DNA of 64,000 nucleotides from Dokdonia sp. GTDB taxonomy: Bacteria > Bacteroidota > Bacteroidia > Flavobacteriales > Flavobacteriaceae. Below the pieces are notes generated by a model. The model searched no databases and was not told where the DNA came from. It was given only the letters and a program-made list of their open reading frames with translations. Location of the stretch: assembly GCA_020630915.1 (NCBI GenBank), contig JAHDIF010000001.1, forward strand, positions 416,786-480,785. Direction: 5' to 3'. The position numbers and the translations under genes are program-made. Below, one piece after another: positions 52,081-60,851 of the stretch (the first letter of the stretch is position 1; every line of letters starts with the position of its first letter).

Positions 52081-52195
52081 GTCATGCTGAACTCGTTTCA
52101 GCATTTCACTAGAGAAGGAATATGTATTAAGAGAGTTTGCTTTAGCATACAAGTGACGCAAACCGAGTGTGACCCTGAAATAAATTCAGGGTGAC
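52081..52195. repeat. Composite of two spacer repeats after leuS
   Basis: GTCATGCTGAACTCGTTTCA (52081-52100, continuing GCATTTCAC) with TGCTGAA/TTCAGCA arms, and ACCCTGAA/TTCAGGGT (52172-52192) within a GTGAC...GTGAC frame. Both belong to hairpin families often seen in Bacteroidetes spacers. They may act as the leuS terminator; no T run is clear. Confidence 0.65.
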
Positions 52196-52220
52196 GACAG
52201 ACATTAATTAAAAAACCTAA

Positions 52221-52490
52221 ATGACAAATACGAACTACATAGAAATCATAGGACTCATCGCCGCTTTTTTAACCACCGCAGCTTTTGTCCCACAAGCCTA
52301 CAAAACGTGGAAGACTAAAGATGTCTCAGGCTTGTCGCTGCCTATGTTCTCTATGTTTACCGTAGGTATCTTAATGTGGTTTACCTATGGTGTTCTTACC
52401 AATAGTCTACCTATAATCTTGGCAAATGCAGTTACAGGGATCCTCTCTATTATGTTGCTCGTCTTTAAAATTAAATATAATAATAGATAG
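52221..52490 (+). CDS. SemiSWEET-type sugar transporter
   Basis: 89 residues, one three-helix MtN3/PQ-loop unit: IIGLIAAFLTTAAFVPQAYKTWKTKDVSGLSLPMFSMFTVGILMWFTYG. The VPQ and following W/Y match the SemiSWEET signature. Works as a dimer for sugar passage across the inner membrane; sugar unknown. Follows the repeat cluster after leuS. Confidence 0.92.
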   Translation: MTNTNYIEIIGLIAAFLTTAAFVPQAYKTWKTKDVSGLSLPMFSMFTVGILMWFTYGVLTNSLPIILANAVTGILSIMLLVFKIKYNNR

Positions 52491-52574
52491 GTCTTCTGTT
52501 ATTGCCTCAGCCACATTAGAATGTGGTTGAATGCGCTGTTATTTATGTCGTACTTTGAGGAAAAGAAAGAATAC

Positions 52575-53327
52575 ATGAAAATTTTTATTGTTTTTTTACT
52601 GATACTATTAAATACCTCTAGTGTACTAGCACAAGAACAAATAATCGAAAAAGACTGGTGGAAAACCTACTCTGGCGAACTCAATGGTCAAGAAATCGTC
52701 CTTTCTGTAAACAGAGGTTCTGACAACAAAATTGTAGGGTCTACTTGTGATCTCATACAAGGTCATAAGGTAAACTTAATAGGTAATGAATATGGCAATA
52801 GCCTGCGGCTTAACGCGATGATTAATGACTCTATCATTGGGACTTTTGATGGCTATCTCATTAGAAAGGATGACGATTTTTATAAAGGAGAGTTTAAACC
52901 TGTAGGTAAAGATGCATCTTACACTTTCGATTTAAAATATAGTTCTGGATCCTATGGAACGACTGAGAAAAGATATGTAGACTTTCCTGGAACAGATACC
53001 CAACTCGAACAATTTGCAAAGGATCTCATTCTTGCATTTAATACTAAAGACAAAGAGTGGTTGTCTCAAAAAATGTATTACCCATTACCTGTCTATTTAA
53101 AAAATAAAACAAAACTTACCATCACTTCTCCTATTCAGTTTATTGAAGAATATGAACAGATTGCCACCCAAACTCTCTTAGGTAAAATGACATCATGGAA
53201 AACCTGTAATCTCTCCTCTAATCATAGTGGTGTTATGTTAGGAAGAGGAGAAATCTGGATTTGGCGAGAAGATACCGCCACAAACGAAGACCCAAAATAT
53301 CGCATTAATAATATTGTAACAAACTGA
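52575..53327 (+). CDS. Secreted protein of unknown function
   Basis: 250 residues from the ATG at 52575; the frame is open to 52521 but the added residues are not a signal. Signal peptide MKIFIVFLLILLNTSSVLA before QEQ. First half is strand-rich (WKTYSGELNGQEIVLSVNRG, GTFDGYLIRKDDDFYKGEF), resembling lipocalin-like or FimD-type small domains; second half (from about 150) may be an NTF2-like fold (FAKDLILAFNTKDKEWLSQKMYYPL). No family is confidently named. Confidence 0.65.
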   Translation: MKIFIVFLLILLNTSSVLAQEQIIEKDWWKTYSGELNGQEIVLSVNRGSDNKIVGSTCDLIQGHKVNLIGNEYGNSLRLNAMINDSIIGTFDGYLIRKDDDFYKGEFKPVGKDASYTFDLKYSSGSYGTTEKRYVDFPGTDTQLEQFAKDLILAFNTKDKEWLSQKMYYPLPVYLKNKTKLTITSPIQFIEEYEQIATQTLLGKMTSWKTCNLSSNHSGVMLGRGEIWIWREDTATNEDPKYRINNIVTN

Positions 53328-53346
53328 ATTTAATGGTTTAAGTTTC

Positions 53347-53360
53347 GCTTTCGCGAAAGC
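53347..53360. repeat. Intergenic GCTTTCGCGAAAGC copy
   Basis: Full 14-base unit, 5 bases upstream of TATCTTTA (53366-53373), a near-consensus minus-7 box for the TspO-like gene at 53379. The palindrome occupies the upstream part of that promoter. Confidence 0.9.
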
Positions 53361-53378
53361 AAACGTATCTTTATCTCC

Positions 53379-54155
53379 ATGAAAAAGACACACGCTATAA
53401 TCAATTTTCTTTCTGTTATTCTGGTTCTTGTCATTAACGGACTGTCACAATCCCAACGTTGGAACAACACTACGGTAGGAGAAATAAGCAATAAGTTTGG
53501 AAACTTATTTACGCCTGCGTCGTATGCCTTTTCTATCTGGGGATTGATCTTTTTTATGCTCATTATTTATGGCATCTACCAGCTGTATTGTGCCTTTTCT
53601 AATACGCCAGACAGCCACTATATTGAGAAAACTGGATGGTGGTTCACCCTTGCTAATATTGGAAACGCGAGTTGGGTAGTGGCGTTTACCTATGATCAGA
53701 TATTACTTTCTGTAGGCATTATGATTCTAATTCTTGTGAGTCTCTTACAGGTGGTTGTTAGGACAAATATGATTGAGGAAGATGCTTCTTTTGAAGTGCG
53801 TGCACTTGTTTGGACACCCATATCTTTATACGCAGGTTGGATTACCGTCGCTACAATAGCAAATTTTGCGGCTTATTTTTCAAGTATAGATTTTATGGGT
53901 AGTGAGCTCACTCAAATTATATGGACCATTGCTTTAATCACAATAGCCGTTCTTATTAATACCCTTATGGTCTGGACACGACATATGAGAGTCTTTGCAG
54001 GAGTCGCCGTTTGGGCACTCCTCGCTATTTATATGCGTCATCAAGATAGTCTAGAAAGTGTGGCGTATTATGCCTTGGTAAGTGCGATTACCTTGGTGGT
54101 GATTATTAGTTTACACGCCTTAAGTCAGCGAAAAAAGCAAAGACTTGCTCATTAA
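53379..54155 (+). CDS. TspO/MBR-related membrane protein
   Basis: 258 residues with seven or more helices. FTPASYAFSIWGLIFFMLIIYGIYQL (about 45-70), FTLANIGNASWVVAFTYDQ and VWTPISLYAGWITVATIANFAAYF are characteristic of the tryptophan-rich sensory family in its longer bacterial form. TspO proteins bind porphyrins or sterols and respond to light or oxygen; the role here is not known. Confidence 0.85.
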   Translation: MKKTHAIINFLSVILVLVINGLSQSQRWNNTTVGEISNKFGNLFTPASYAFSIWGLIFFMLIIYGIYQLYCAFSNTPDSHYIEKTGWWFTLANIGNASWVVAFTYDQILLSVGIMILILVSLLQVVVRTNMIEEDASFEVRALVWTPISLYAGWITVATIANFAAYFSSIDFMGSELTQIIWTIALITIAVLINTLMVWTRHMRVFAGVAVWALLAIYMRHQDSLESVAYYALVSAITLVVIISLHALSQRKKQRLAH

Positions 54156-54176
54156 ATAATGCTAGTTCATACTAAA

Positions 54177-54207
54177 AAAACCCAACGCTTGGATTACGTT
54201 GGGTTTT
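54177..54207. terminator. Bidirectional terminator
   Basis: AAAACCCAACG and CGTTGGGTTTT form a perfect 11-base stem with a 9-base loop between the convergent TspO-like gene and the sigma-factor partner gene. Confidence 0.9.
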
Positions 54208-54224
54208 ATACATTCTAATATTTC

Positions 54225-54833
54225 TTAGTTAGAATCATAGGTTCTTAACACATCTAAGTCTGTTTCATATTTTTTAAGCTTGGTGTCATAACTCCCATAA
54301 ATCAATTTGGTTAAGAGTATCATCACTACAAAGAGCACAAGAATTTTTATAAGTAAACTTCCTGTTCCTTCTGGATTTAAAAAAATATCATACCCACTTC
54401 TCCATTTTACAAATGAAAGCCCCGCTGCCGAGAGCCAAAAAAGTACTATGCCCATATTATAATATGCCGTTTTTGCGGTGTGTACTCTAAATTTTGCAAT
54501 TTCCTTTTGAAGCTCTAAAATGCTCAATTTACCAAAATCTACCGGCTTCAAAACACCATGCTGAAAATAAGAAAACACCATTGCTGTACTCGCAAGCACC
54601 AGCATTACGATATACGACATAGAATCCTTTACTAAGAAAATTAAAACCAGAGATAGTGCGGCATAGACTAATGCCATATTTTTTCCAGCAATGGATATTT
54701 TTAATAATTTATCAAAACCCGTTTTTGCTTTATTAAACTCTATAGCGGCAATTTTTTCTTCATTTACACGCACCCTTCTTTCTAGTTGGTTCATATCTTC
54801 TTTCCAAAGATTTTTTATATCATCTACATTCAT
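54225..54833 (-). CDS. Membrane partner of an ECF sigma factor (putative anti-sigma)
   Basis: 202 residues from the ATG at 54833; a longer frame from 54857 overlaps the sigma gene end. Soluble N-terminus (MNVDDIKNLWKEDMNQLERRVRVNEEKIAAIEF), then four helices (about 50-65, 70-85, 123-140, 158-175). It resembles the membrane genes that follow ECF sigma genes in flavobacteria. An anti-sigma role is inferred from position; no zinc-binding anti-sigma motif is seen. Confidence 0.7.
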   Translation of the reverse strand: MNVDDIKNLWKEDMNQLERRVRVNEEKIAAIEFNKAKTGFDKLLKISIAGKNMALVYAALSLVLIFLVKDSMSYIVMLVLASTAMVFSYFQHGVLKPVDFGKLSILELQKEIAKFRVHTAKTAYYNMGIVLFWLSAAGLSFVKWRSGYDIFLNPEGTGSLLIKILVLFVVMILLTKLIYGSYDTKLKKYETDLDVLRTYDSN

Positions 54834-54846
54834 AATTTCTAGTTTT

Positions 54847-55338
54847 TTATGAGGCAAGCTGTTGCTTCCATCGGTTTTTAATTCGGTTAATTTTAGTCGC
54901 TACATTGGTTTTTGTAATCCCAAGAATATCGGCGATTACTTCGTGATCCTTATCCTCGAGGTATAAGAACATAAGCGCTTTATCAAACTCGTTGAGATCT
55001 TTTAACAACCTGCTGAGCACCTCTTGCTCATAGCTCCGTTCACTAGTCTCTGGAGCTGGTGTAAACTCAAGTAATCCTGTTTCTAGTGTTACAGTATTCC
55101 CCTTTGTTTTAAACACCTTTCGATAATGCGAGATCGACACATTCATTGCGATTCTATACAGCCAAGTACTTAGCGCATAGGTATCATTATAAGTATCTAA
55201 AGATTTCCAGATCTGGATCAAGATTTCCTGTTCTAGATCTTTTCTATCCTCATAGTCTGCACAGTACATCGTGATCACTTTATATAGGATGCCTTTATGC
55301 TTTTCTACAATATCAATAAAAGTTGCCTTCTTGCTCAA
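54847..55338 (-). CDS. ECF RNA polymerase sigma factor
   Basis: 163 residues. Region 2 (about 10-75: GILYKVITMYCADYEDRKDLEQEILIQIWKSLDTYNDTYALSTWLYRIAMNVSISHYRK) and region 4 (about 105-160: LNEFDKALMFLYLEDKDHEVIADILGITKTNVATKINRIKNRWK). It would direct polymerase to a special promoter set, released by its partner downstream. The inducing signal is unknown. Confidence 0.93.
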   Translation of the reverse strand: MSKKATFIDIVEKHKGILYKVITMYCADYEDRKDLEQEILIQIWKSLDTYNDTYALSTWLYRIAMNVSISHYRKVFKTKGNTVTLETGLLEFTPAPETSERSYEQEVLSRLLKDLNEFDKALMFLYLEDKDHEVIADILGITKTNVATKINRIKNRWKQQLAS

Positions 55339-55448
55339 GTTTGTTTGTTAATGCGTTTACTCTATTATTCGCAGTAGATTTTAAAAAATCACAAGAAGAG
55401 AAAAAAATTTACTTTTTTATTGAAAAGAGTTCAAATCTATTTGGTTCT

Positions 55449-55462
55449 GCTTTCGCGAAAGC
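55449..55462. repeat. Intergenic GCTTTCGCGAAAGC copy before mfd
   Basis: Full 14-base unit, 11 bases upstream of the mfd minus-7 box, covering the place where a minus-33 element would be. It is in the divergent spacer between the sigma factor gene and mfd. Confidence 0.9.
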
Positions 55463-55473
55463 ATCCTCCACCC

Positions 55474-55481
55474 TATCTTTG
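55474..55481 (+). promoter_or_regulatory. Minus-7 box of mfd
   Basis: TATCTTTG, 18 bases before the GTG start of mfd. No TTG at the usual distance; the palindrome copy sits there instead. Confidence 0.5.
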
Positions 55482-55499
55482 TCCTAAAATCTAAACTAC

Positions 55500-58400
55500 G
55501 TGAGTAAAACCACACTCTCGCAACACCTTGCAAAGTCTCCTACACTCAGGAAACTAGAAGAATCTATTGCCCAATCTCTCGACTCCGCTCGAGAGGACAA
55601 CCCAAAAACTATACAAGCCAAAGGCCTAACAGGATCTGCACTTTCCTTTACAATACAACAGCTTTTTGGAAATCAAGAACAGCCTATCCTCGTTATTTTA
55701 AATGATAAAGAAGAGGCTGCCTATTACCTTAATGACTTAGAACAACTGCGCAAGGAAGAAAATGTATTGTTCTATCCAGGCAGTTATAGGCGTCCTTACC
55801 AAATAGAAGAAACAGACAATGCGAATATTCTCTTGCGGGCAGAAGTGCTTAACCGCATTAACTCGCGTCGTAAGAATGCCCTCATTATCACCTATCCTGA
55901 TGCGCTGTTTGAGAAAGTAGTGACCCGTAAAGAACTGGATAGACAAACCCTCAAAATTTCTGTAAACGATAAACTCTCACTGGATTTTGTAAATGAAACC
56001 CTGTTTGAGTATCAGTTTAAACGTGTAGATTTTGTTACCGAACCTGGAGAATTCTCTGTACGCGGAGGAATTTTAGATGTGTTTTCTTTTTCTCACGATG
56101 AGCCTTATAGACTCGAATTTTTTGGCGACGAGGTAGAAAGTATCAGAACCTTTGATGTAGAAACGCAACTGTCCAACGAACAGCTCAAGAAGATTTCTGT
56201 GATGCCTAATGTAGAGAATAAGGCATTGGAAGAAAAGCGGGATACCTTCTTACAATATATTTCTAGTAAGACGCTCGTAATTGTAAAAAACAGATCGCTC
56301 TTTTATGATCGTATTGATAAAAATTTCGCAAAAGCAGAAGAAGCCTTTTCAAAACTTGCAAACGAGGTACAACAAGCCTCTCCATCCGAACTTTTTTGTA
56401 CAGGAGACCTCTTAAAGGAAGAGCTAGACACCTTTCAAACCATAGATCTAGGAGATCCAGATGGAGTTACCATAAACACACTCATACATTTCAACCAACA
56501 ACCGCAACCTTCTTTTAACAAACAGTTTGACCTGCTTATTCAAAACCTCAATGCCAATCACAAGGCAGGTTATAAAAATTATATTACCTGTGTAAGTGAG
56601 CAACAAGCGCAGCGTTTTCACGATATTTTTGATGACGCCGATGCAAATGTCTCTCAATACGAAACCATCGTATTGTCTCTATACCAAGGATTTATAGATG
56701 ATGATCTTAAAATTGCAGTGTATACAGATCATCAGATTTTTGAGCGGTATCATAAGTTTAGTATTAAAAATGGCTATGCAAAGAAACAGGCCATCACACT
56801 TAAAGAACTCACCAATCTTCAAGTGGGCGATTATGTTACACATATCGATCACGGGATTGGTAAATTTGGTGGACTTCAGAAAATAGAAGTTGAGGGCAAA
56901 CCCCAAGAAGCCATTAAACTCATTTATGGAGAGCGTGACATTTTGTATTTAAGTATTCATTCTCTTCATAAAATCACAAAGTTTAACGGCAAAGATGGCA
57001 AAGTACCACAGCTCTATAAACTAGGTAGTCAAGCGTGGAAAAAACTTAAAGCCAAAACAAAGTCCCGTGTAAAACACATTGCCTTTAACCTTATCAAATT
57101 GTATGCAAAACGACGTATGCAAAAAGGTTTTGCCTTTGGTCCAGATACGCATATGCAGCACGAGCTGGAAGCCAGTTTTATCTATGAAGATACGCCAGAC
57201 CAAAGCACGGCCACGGCAGATGTAAAAAGAGATATGGAGAGTGATCGCCCTATGGATAGACTGGTATGTGGTGATGTAGGTTTTGGGAAGACAGAAGTGG
57301 CGATACGAGCCTCTTTTAAAGCCGTAGATAATGGGAAGCAAGTAGCCGTTTTGGTACCTACGACCATACTGGCGTTTCAGCATGCGAAGACATTTAGAGA
57401 ACGTCTCAAAGATTTTCCTGTACGTATCGAATACCTCAACCGTTTTAGAACCGCCAAGCAAAAACGCGAAGTTTTAGAAGGACTAGAAAATGGTGCTGTA
57501 GATATTGTAATAGGCACGCACCAACTCACGAGCAAGAATGTAAAATTTAAAGATTTGGGCTTGCTGGTGATAGATGAAGAACAAAAATTTGGCGTAGCTG
57601 TAAAAGACAAGCTCAAAACCATTTCAGAAACCGTAGATACACTCACACTTACGGCAACTCCTATACCTAGAACATTACAATTTAGTCTTATGGCGGCACG
57701 TGATTTAAGCACGATTACCACGCCTCCACCTAACCGCTATCCTATAGAGAGTAGTGTGGTACGTTTTTCTGAAGAGACCATACGCGATGCCGTAAGCTAT
57801 GAGATACAACGTGGCGGACAAGTATTTTTTATCCATAACCGTATCGAAAATATTAAGGAAGTTGCAGGCCTTATACAACGTCTTGTGCCCGATGCAAAAG
57901 TGGCTGTGGGTCACGGACAAATGGAAGGTAAAAAGCTGGAAGAATTAATGCTCGCATTTATGAATGGGGAGTTTGATGTGCTCGTCTCAACTACCATTGT
58001 AGAGAGTGGTTTAGATGTGCCTAACGCCAATACCATTTTTATTAATAATGCCAATAATTTTGGACTTTCAGACTTGCACCAGATGCGTGGTCGTGTGGGA
58101 AGAAGTAACAAAAAAGCCTTCTGCTATTTTATCACACCACCCTATTCTGCGATGACGGATGATGCCCGCAAACGCATCTCTGCTTTGGAGCAGTTTTCAG
58201 TATTAGGAAGTGGTTTTAATATCGCGATGAAGGATCTAGAAATACGTGGTGCAGGTGATTTATTAGGCGGTGAGCAAAGTGGTTTTATAAACGAAATAGG
58301 ATTTGATACCTACCAGAAAATCTTGAATGAAGCGATAGAAGAACTTAAGGAAGATGAGTTTGCCAGTTTGTATGAGGAGGACACCTCGTCTACGCTCGGT

Positions 58401-58928
58401 ACAGGTTCTGCTTTCGCGAAAGCAGACAAAGATTACGTAAAAGACACCGTAATAGACACCGACTTCACACTACTCTTTCCAGACGATTACATAAATAGCG
58501 TCGCCGAAAGATACACGCTGTATACAGACCTTAATAATGTAAAAACCGAAGATGAGTTAGCCGCTTTTGAAACCAAACTCGTAGACCGTTTTGGACCACT
58601 TCCCGAAGAAGCCCAAGACTTGTTAGACTCGGTGCGCATTAAATGGGTTGCCACAAAAATTGGCCTTGAAAAGGTAGTCATGAAAAAGGGGAAACTTACT
58701 GGTTTCTTTATTTCTGACCAACAAAGTCCGTTTTTCCAAAGTCCAGCTTTTGGAAGGGTTTTACAGTTCGTGCAAGAAAACGCTTATAGAGTCCAACTTA
58801 AAGAGAAGAAAAGTACGAAAGGACTGCGCCTACTCCTAAAATCTGATGATGCTAATACAGTGCAGGATGTCGTACGGTTGTTGCGGCCTATGCAGCCACA
58901 GCAATCCCTTTCTCAAACTAGTGTGTGA
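55500..58928 (+). CDS. mfd: Mfd, transcription-repair coupling factor
   Basis: 1142 residues from a GTG. UvrB-homology region in the N-terminal third (RVDFVTEPGEFSVRGGILDVFSF), RNA-polymerase-interacting CarD-like domain (about 440-500, LQVGDYVTHIDHGIGKFGG), and a RecG-like translocase with Walker A GDVGFGKT (about 592-599), DEEQ box (near 693) and helicase motif VI (QMRGRVGRSNKKAFCYF). C-terminal TRCF domain from about 990. Removes stalled polymerase and recruits UvrA. AFAKA (971-975, at 58410-58423) lies in a linker before TRCF; SLDSARE near 27-33 is another dispersed repeat (55576-55595). Confidence 0.97.
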   Translation: MSKTTLSQHLAKSPTLRKLEESIAQSLDSAREDNPKTIQAKGLTGSALSFTIQQLFGNQEQPILVILNDKEEAAYYLNDLEQLRKEENVLFYPGSYRRPYQIEETDNANILLRAEVLNRINSRRKNALIITYPDALFEKVVTRKELDRQTLKISVNDKLSLDFVNETLFEYQFKRVDFVTEPGEFSVRGGILDVFSFSHDEPYRLEFFGDEVESIRTFDVETQLSNEQLKKISVMPNVENKALEEKRDTFLQYISSKTLVIVKNRSLFYDRIDKNFAKAEEAFSKLANEVQQASPSELFCTGDLLKEELDTFQTIDLGDPDGVTINTLIHFNQQPQPSFNKQFDLLIQNLNANHKAGYKNYITCVSEQQAQRFHDIFDDADANVSQYETIVLSLYQGFIDDDLKIAVYTDHQIFERYHKFSIKNGYAKKQAITLKELTNLQVGDYVTHIDHGIGKFGGLQKIEVEGKPQEAIKLIYGERDILYLSIHSLHKITKFNGKDGKVPQLYKLGSQAWKKLKAKTKSRVKHIAFNLIKLYAKRRMQKGFAFGPDTHMQHELEASFIYEDTPDQSTATADVKRDMESDRPMDRLVCGDVGFGKTEVAIRASFKAVDNGKQVAVLVPTTILAFQHAKTFRERLKDFPVRIEYLNRFRTAKQKREVLEGLENGAVDIVIGTHQLTSKNVKFKDLGLLVIDEEQKFGVAVKDKLKTISETVDTLTLTATPIPRTLQFSLMAARDLSTITTPPPNRYPIESSVVRFSEETIRDAVSYEIQRGGQVFFIHNRIENIKEVAGLIQRLVPDAKVAVGHGQMEGKKLEELMLAFMNGEFDVLVSTTIVESGLDVPNANTIFINNANNFGLSDLHQMRGRVGRSNKKAFCYFITPPYSAMTDDARKRISALEQFSVLGSGFNIAMKDLEIRGAGDLLGGEQSGFINEIGFDTYQKILNEAIEELKEDEFASLYEEDTSSTLGTGSAFAKADKDYVKDTVIDTDFTLLFPDDYINSVAERYTLYTDLNNVKTEDELAAFETKLVDRFGPLPEEAQDLLDSVRIKWVATKIGLEKVVMKKGKLTGFFISDQQSPFFQSPAFGRVLQFVQENAYRVQLKEKKSTKGLRLLLKSDDANTVQDVVRLLRPMQPQQSLSQTSV
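55576..55595. repeat. Dispersed repeat CTCTCGACTCCGCTCGAGAG, in mfd
   Basis: Related to the TTCTCGACTGCGCTCGAA family found twice in leuS, read on the other strand and in another frame (SLDSARE). Falls near the N-terminus of Mfd, in a variable segment. Confidence 0.65.
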
Positions 58929-59866
58929 TGAAGTATCTCCTTGTATTTTGTGGCTTCATCAGTATTACTCTTGGCAATGCACAGTCCTTAACAACAAATG
59001 GGGCTTTGCTTCTCAAAGCACAGATACAACTGGGCAACCAGAATCAAGGCGTCAAAATAGGTGCTTATGCCGTAGGAGCAGCACATTATGGTGACGCAGC
59101 GATAGAAGGTGGAGTTGGGCTATATAGCGGGTATCTTTTTAAACGACATACAGCCAGAACTAGAGGCATAAACTATGGCTACGAGTTTTTTAGTTTGCTA
59201 GGTGTGGGTAGAAACACCAACCTTTTGACCTCATCATTCTTTGCAAATACACCCCTTCTTTTTTCATTAGAAAATGATCAAAAATTTTACGGACTAGGTT
59301 TTGGGTTTGAAAAAGAATTTCTGCCAGAAAATCTCAAAGAATTTGATCAAAAGGTAGGTCGATTTTTAATGCGTTTTGCAAATGCAAATCACTCTGTAAA
59401 CGTTCAGTTTAAAAACGACTTTAGATTTGGAAAAATTTTTAATGGAGAGGGTACCGATTTTGGGAATACCGGAATGCTACAAATTAGTTACAGTAGCTAC
59501 GAAAATCCTTCAAAAGCCTTACATCTAGGGGCGGTGCTCCAACTCTTTACTCCAGAAGCCGACTATAGCAAGACGCCTACAAATCCAGTAAATTCTGATG
59601 ATGCTAGTAGGAACGTTTGGTACACTCAGGGCAAGCACTCTAAGCTGTTTTATGCAAATGTATATGCCTTTGGGAGCTATCAAGATGATGGCCTTTTTGC
59701 TTTCGCGAAAGCAGGATTGAACTCTCAAAAACTAGGTGCTTATATTCAAAACACTCTCCACGATAGTTTTGGGTTGAATCCCAGATATCCTTGGGATGTT
59801 GCGTCGAAAGACAGGATCTACATAGAGGCTGGTGGAAGCCTATTAATACCTAAAGATAGTGAGTAA
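58928..59866 (+). CDS. Secreted protein, probable outer-membrane beta barrel
   Basis: 312 residues from the ATG at 58928, which overlaps the mfd TGA by one base. Signal peptide MKYLLVFCGFISITLGNAQ. Aromatic-rich alternating strands (GYLFKRHTARTRGINYGYEFF, FYGLGFGFEKEFLPENLKEF, SVNVQFKNDFRFGKIF) suggest a barrel; related proteins in flavobacteria are often annotated as polymorphic-toxin DUF4157-like companions or hypothetical. AFAKA (258-262) comes from a palindrome copy (59699-59712). No function assigned. Confidence 0.65.
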   Translation: MKYLLVFCGFISITLGNAQSLTTNGALLLKAQIQLGNQNQGVKIGAYAVGAAHYGDAAIEGGVGLYSGYLFKRHTARTRGINYGYEFFSLLGVGRNTNLLTSSFFANTPLLFSLENDQKFYGLGFGFEKEFLPENLKEFDQKVGRFLMRFANANHSVNVQFKNDFRFGKIFNGEGTDFGNTGMLQISYSSYENPSKALHLGAVLQLFTPEADYSKTPTNPVNSDDASRNVWYTQGKHSKLFYANVYAFGSYQDDGLFAFAKAGLNSQKLGAYIQNTLHDSFGLNPRYPWDVASKDRIYIEAGGSLLIPKDSE

Positions 59867-60788
59867 GATATCCTACATATTTCTTTTTGTAATCACCAGT
59901 ATCCTGGTGGGATGTAATACGTACAAAAGATCGTATGGACAGACTTTTCAAGACGCCTCTACTTGTAAGAATAAAACCGTTTATAGACTTGATCTAAGTA
60001 ATAAAAATCTAAGCACAGTTGCAAGTGAATTAACCAACTGTACCTTTATACGAATGCTTGATATTTCTGGAAATACTAAAGTAGATTTAGACGACTTATT
60101 CTCAAAAATTCCCAATCCCGAAGAACTAGAAGTTCTCATTTTAGATAATCTAGAACTAGAAAGCATACCGCAAAGTATACAGCGGTTTTCAAGTTTAAAA
60201 CAGCTGTCTCTTAATGGTAATCCTAACGCAAATTTTGATCAGATTTTTAAGGTTATACCGGAATTGCCCATTACCTTTTTAAATCTTCAGGACAACAATC
60301 TAACATTACTTCCTGAAACTTTAAAAGAGCTCAAAGGAGTAAAATCAATCAATCTTACACACAATAGCCTATCCGCTAGTAATAATTACGCAGTACTTAC
60401 GGCCTTGCCAGAATTAGAATCTTTGTGGCTTACCTCCAATAATTTACAAAGCTTACCTCCAGAAATTGGCAGTCTCGAAAGACTGCGTAATTTATATATA
60501 GAACATAATGAGCTCACACTACTCCCTGATGAACTGGCTCAATTATCTAATGTTTGGGTAGTCCATGCTGGACACAATTTTTTTCAAGAATTACCTATTG
60601 TATTTACTAGGATGGAAAGTCTATTGCTACTACATATAAATAATAATCCCATCACTCATATTTCTGAAGATTATGCCCAAGAAAAATACTCCCTTATGGG
60701 CATAATTCTGGATAATCATTCACTTTCTTATGCTGATGTTGAACGATGGGAAAAAGAGTTTAAAGGCTTTTTTCAAGCTTCTTTTTAA
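59859..60788 (+). CDS. Leucine-rich-repeat lipoprotein
   Basis: 309 residues from a GTG overlapping the previous gene by 8 bases. Lipobox LVGC (Cys 19). About eight LRR units from 45 to 280 with the pattern LxxLxLxxNxL, e.g. LESLWLTSNNLQSLPPEIGS and LRNLYIEHNELTLLPDELAQ. Cell-surface LRR lipoproteins mediate protein-protein contact; partner unknown. Coupled by overlap to the barrel-like protein upstream, so the two may work together. Confidence 0.85.
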   Translation: MSKISYIFLFVITSILVGCNTYKRSYGQTFQDASTCKNKTVYRLDLSNKNLSTVASELTNCTFIRMLDISGNTKVDLDDLFSKIPNPEELEVLILDNLELESIPQSIQRFSSLKQLSLNGNPNANFDQIFKVIPELPITFLNLQDNNLTLLPETLKELKGVKSINLTHNSLSASNNYAVLTALPELESLWLTSNNLQSLPPEIGSLERLRNLYIEHNELTLLPDELAQLSNVWVVHAGHNFFQELPIVFTRMESLLLLHINNNPITHISEDYAQEKYSLMGIILDNHSLSYADVERWEKEFKGFFQASF

Positions 60789-60851
60789 GAGCTATTATCG
60801 CCTTCGTGTGGCAAAAATCTATACATAACTGCCAAAATAAGTAAGTCATTT

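Larger units (their letters stand above)
1849..59712. repeat. Dispersed palindrome family, core TTTCGCGAAA (21 exact copies)
   Basis: Full GCTTTCGCGAAAGC units start at 1849, 6869, 8976, 13138, 23326, 28185, 30712, 33497, 34700, 36317, 40157, 44864, 49499, 53347, 55449, 58410 and 59699. Cores with one altered arm start at 20313, 25293, 26767 and 48951. One-mismatch relatives are at 2832 and 41331. Sixteen exact copies are inside genes: ten in the AFAKA frame, four LSRK, two RFRES. Flanks lean to ACG on the left and CGT on the right. The core is kept where arms have drifted. Chance expectation for a 10-mer in 64 kb is well below one. Confidence 0.95.

Noticed and set aside
56323-56338. AATTTCGCAAAAGC in mfd (NFAKAEE) as a degenerate copy
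   Set aside because: Three differences from the unit; in an AT-rich Lys/Ala helix this may be chance.
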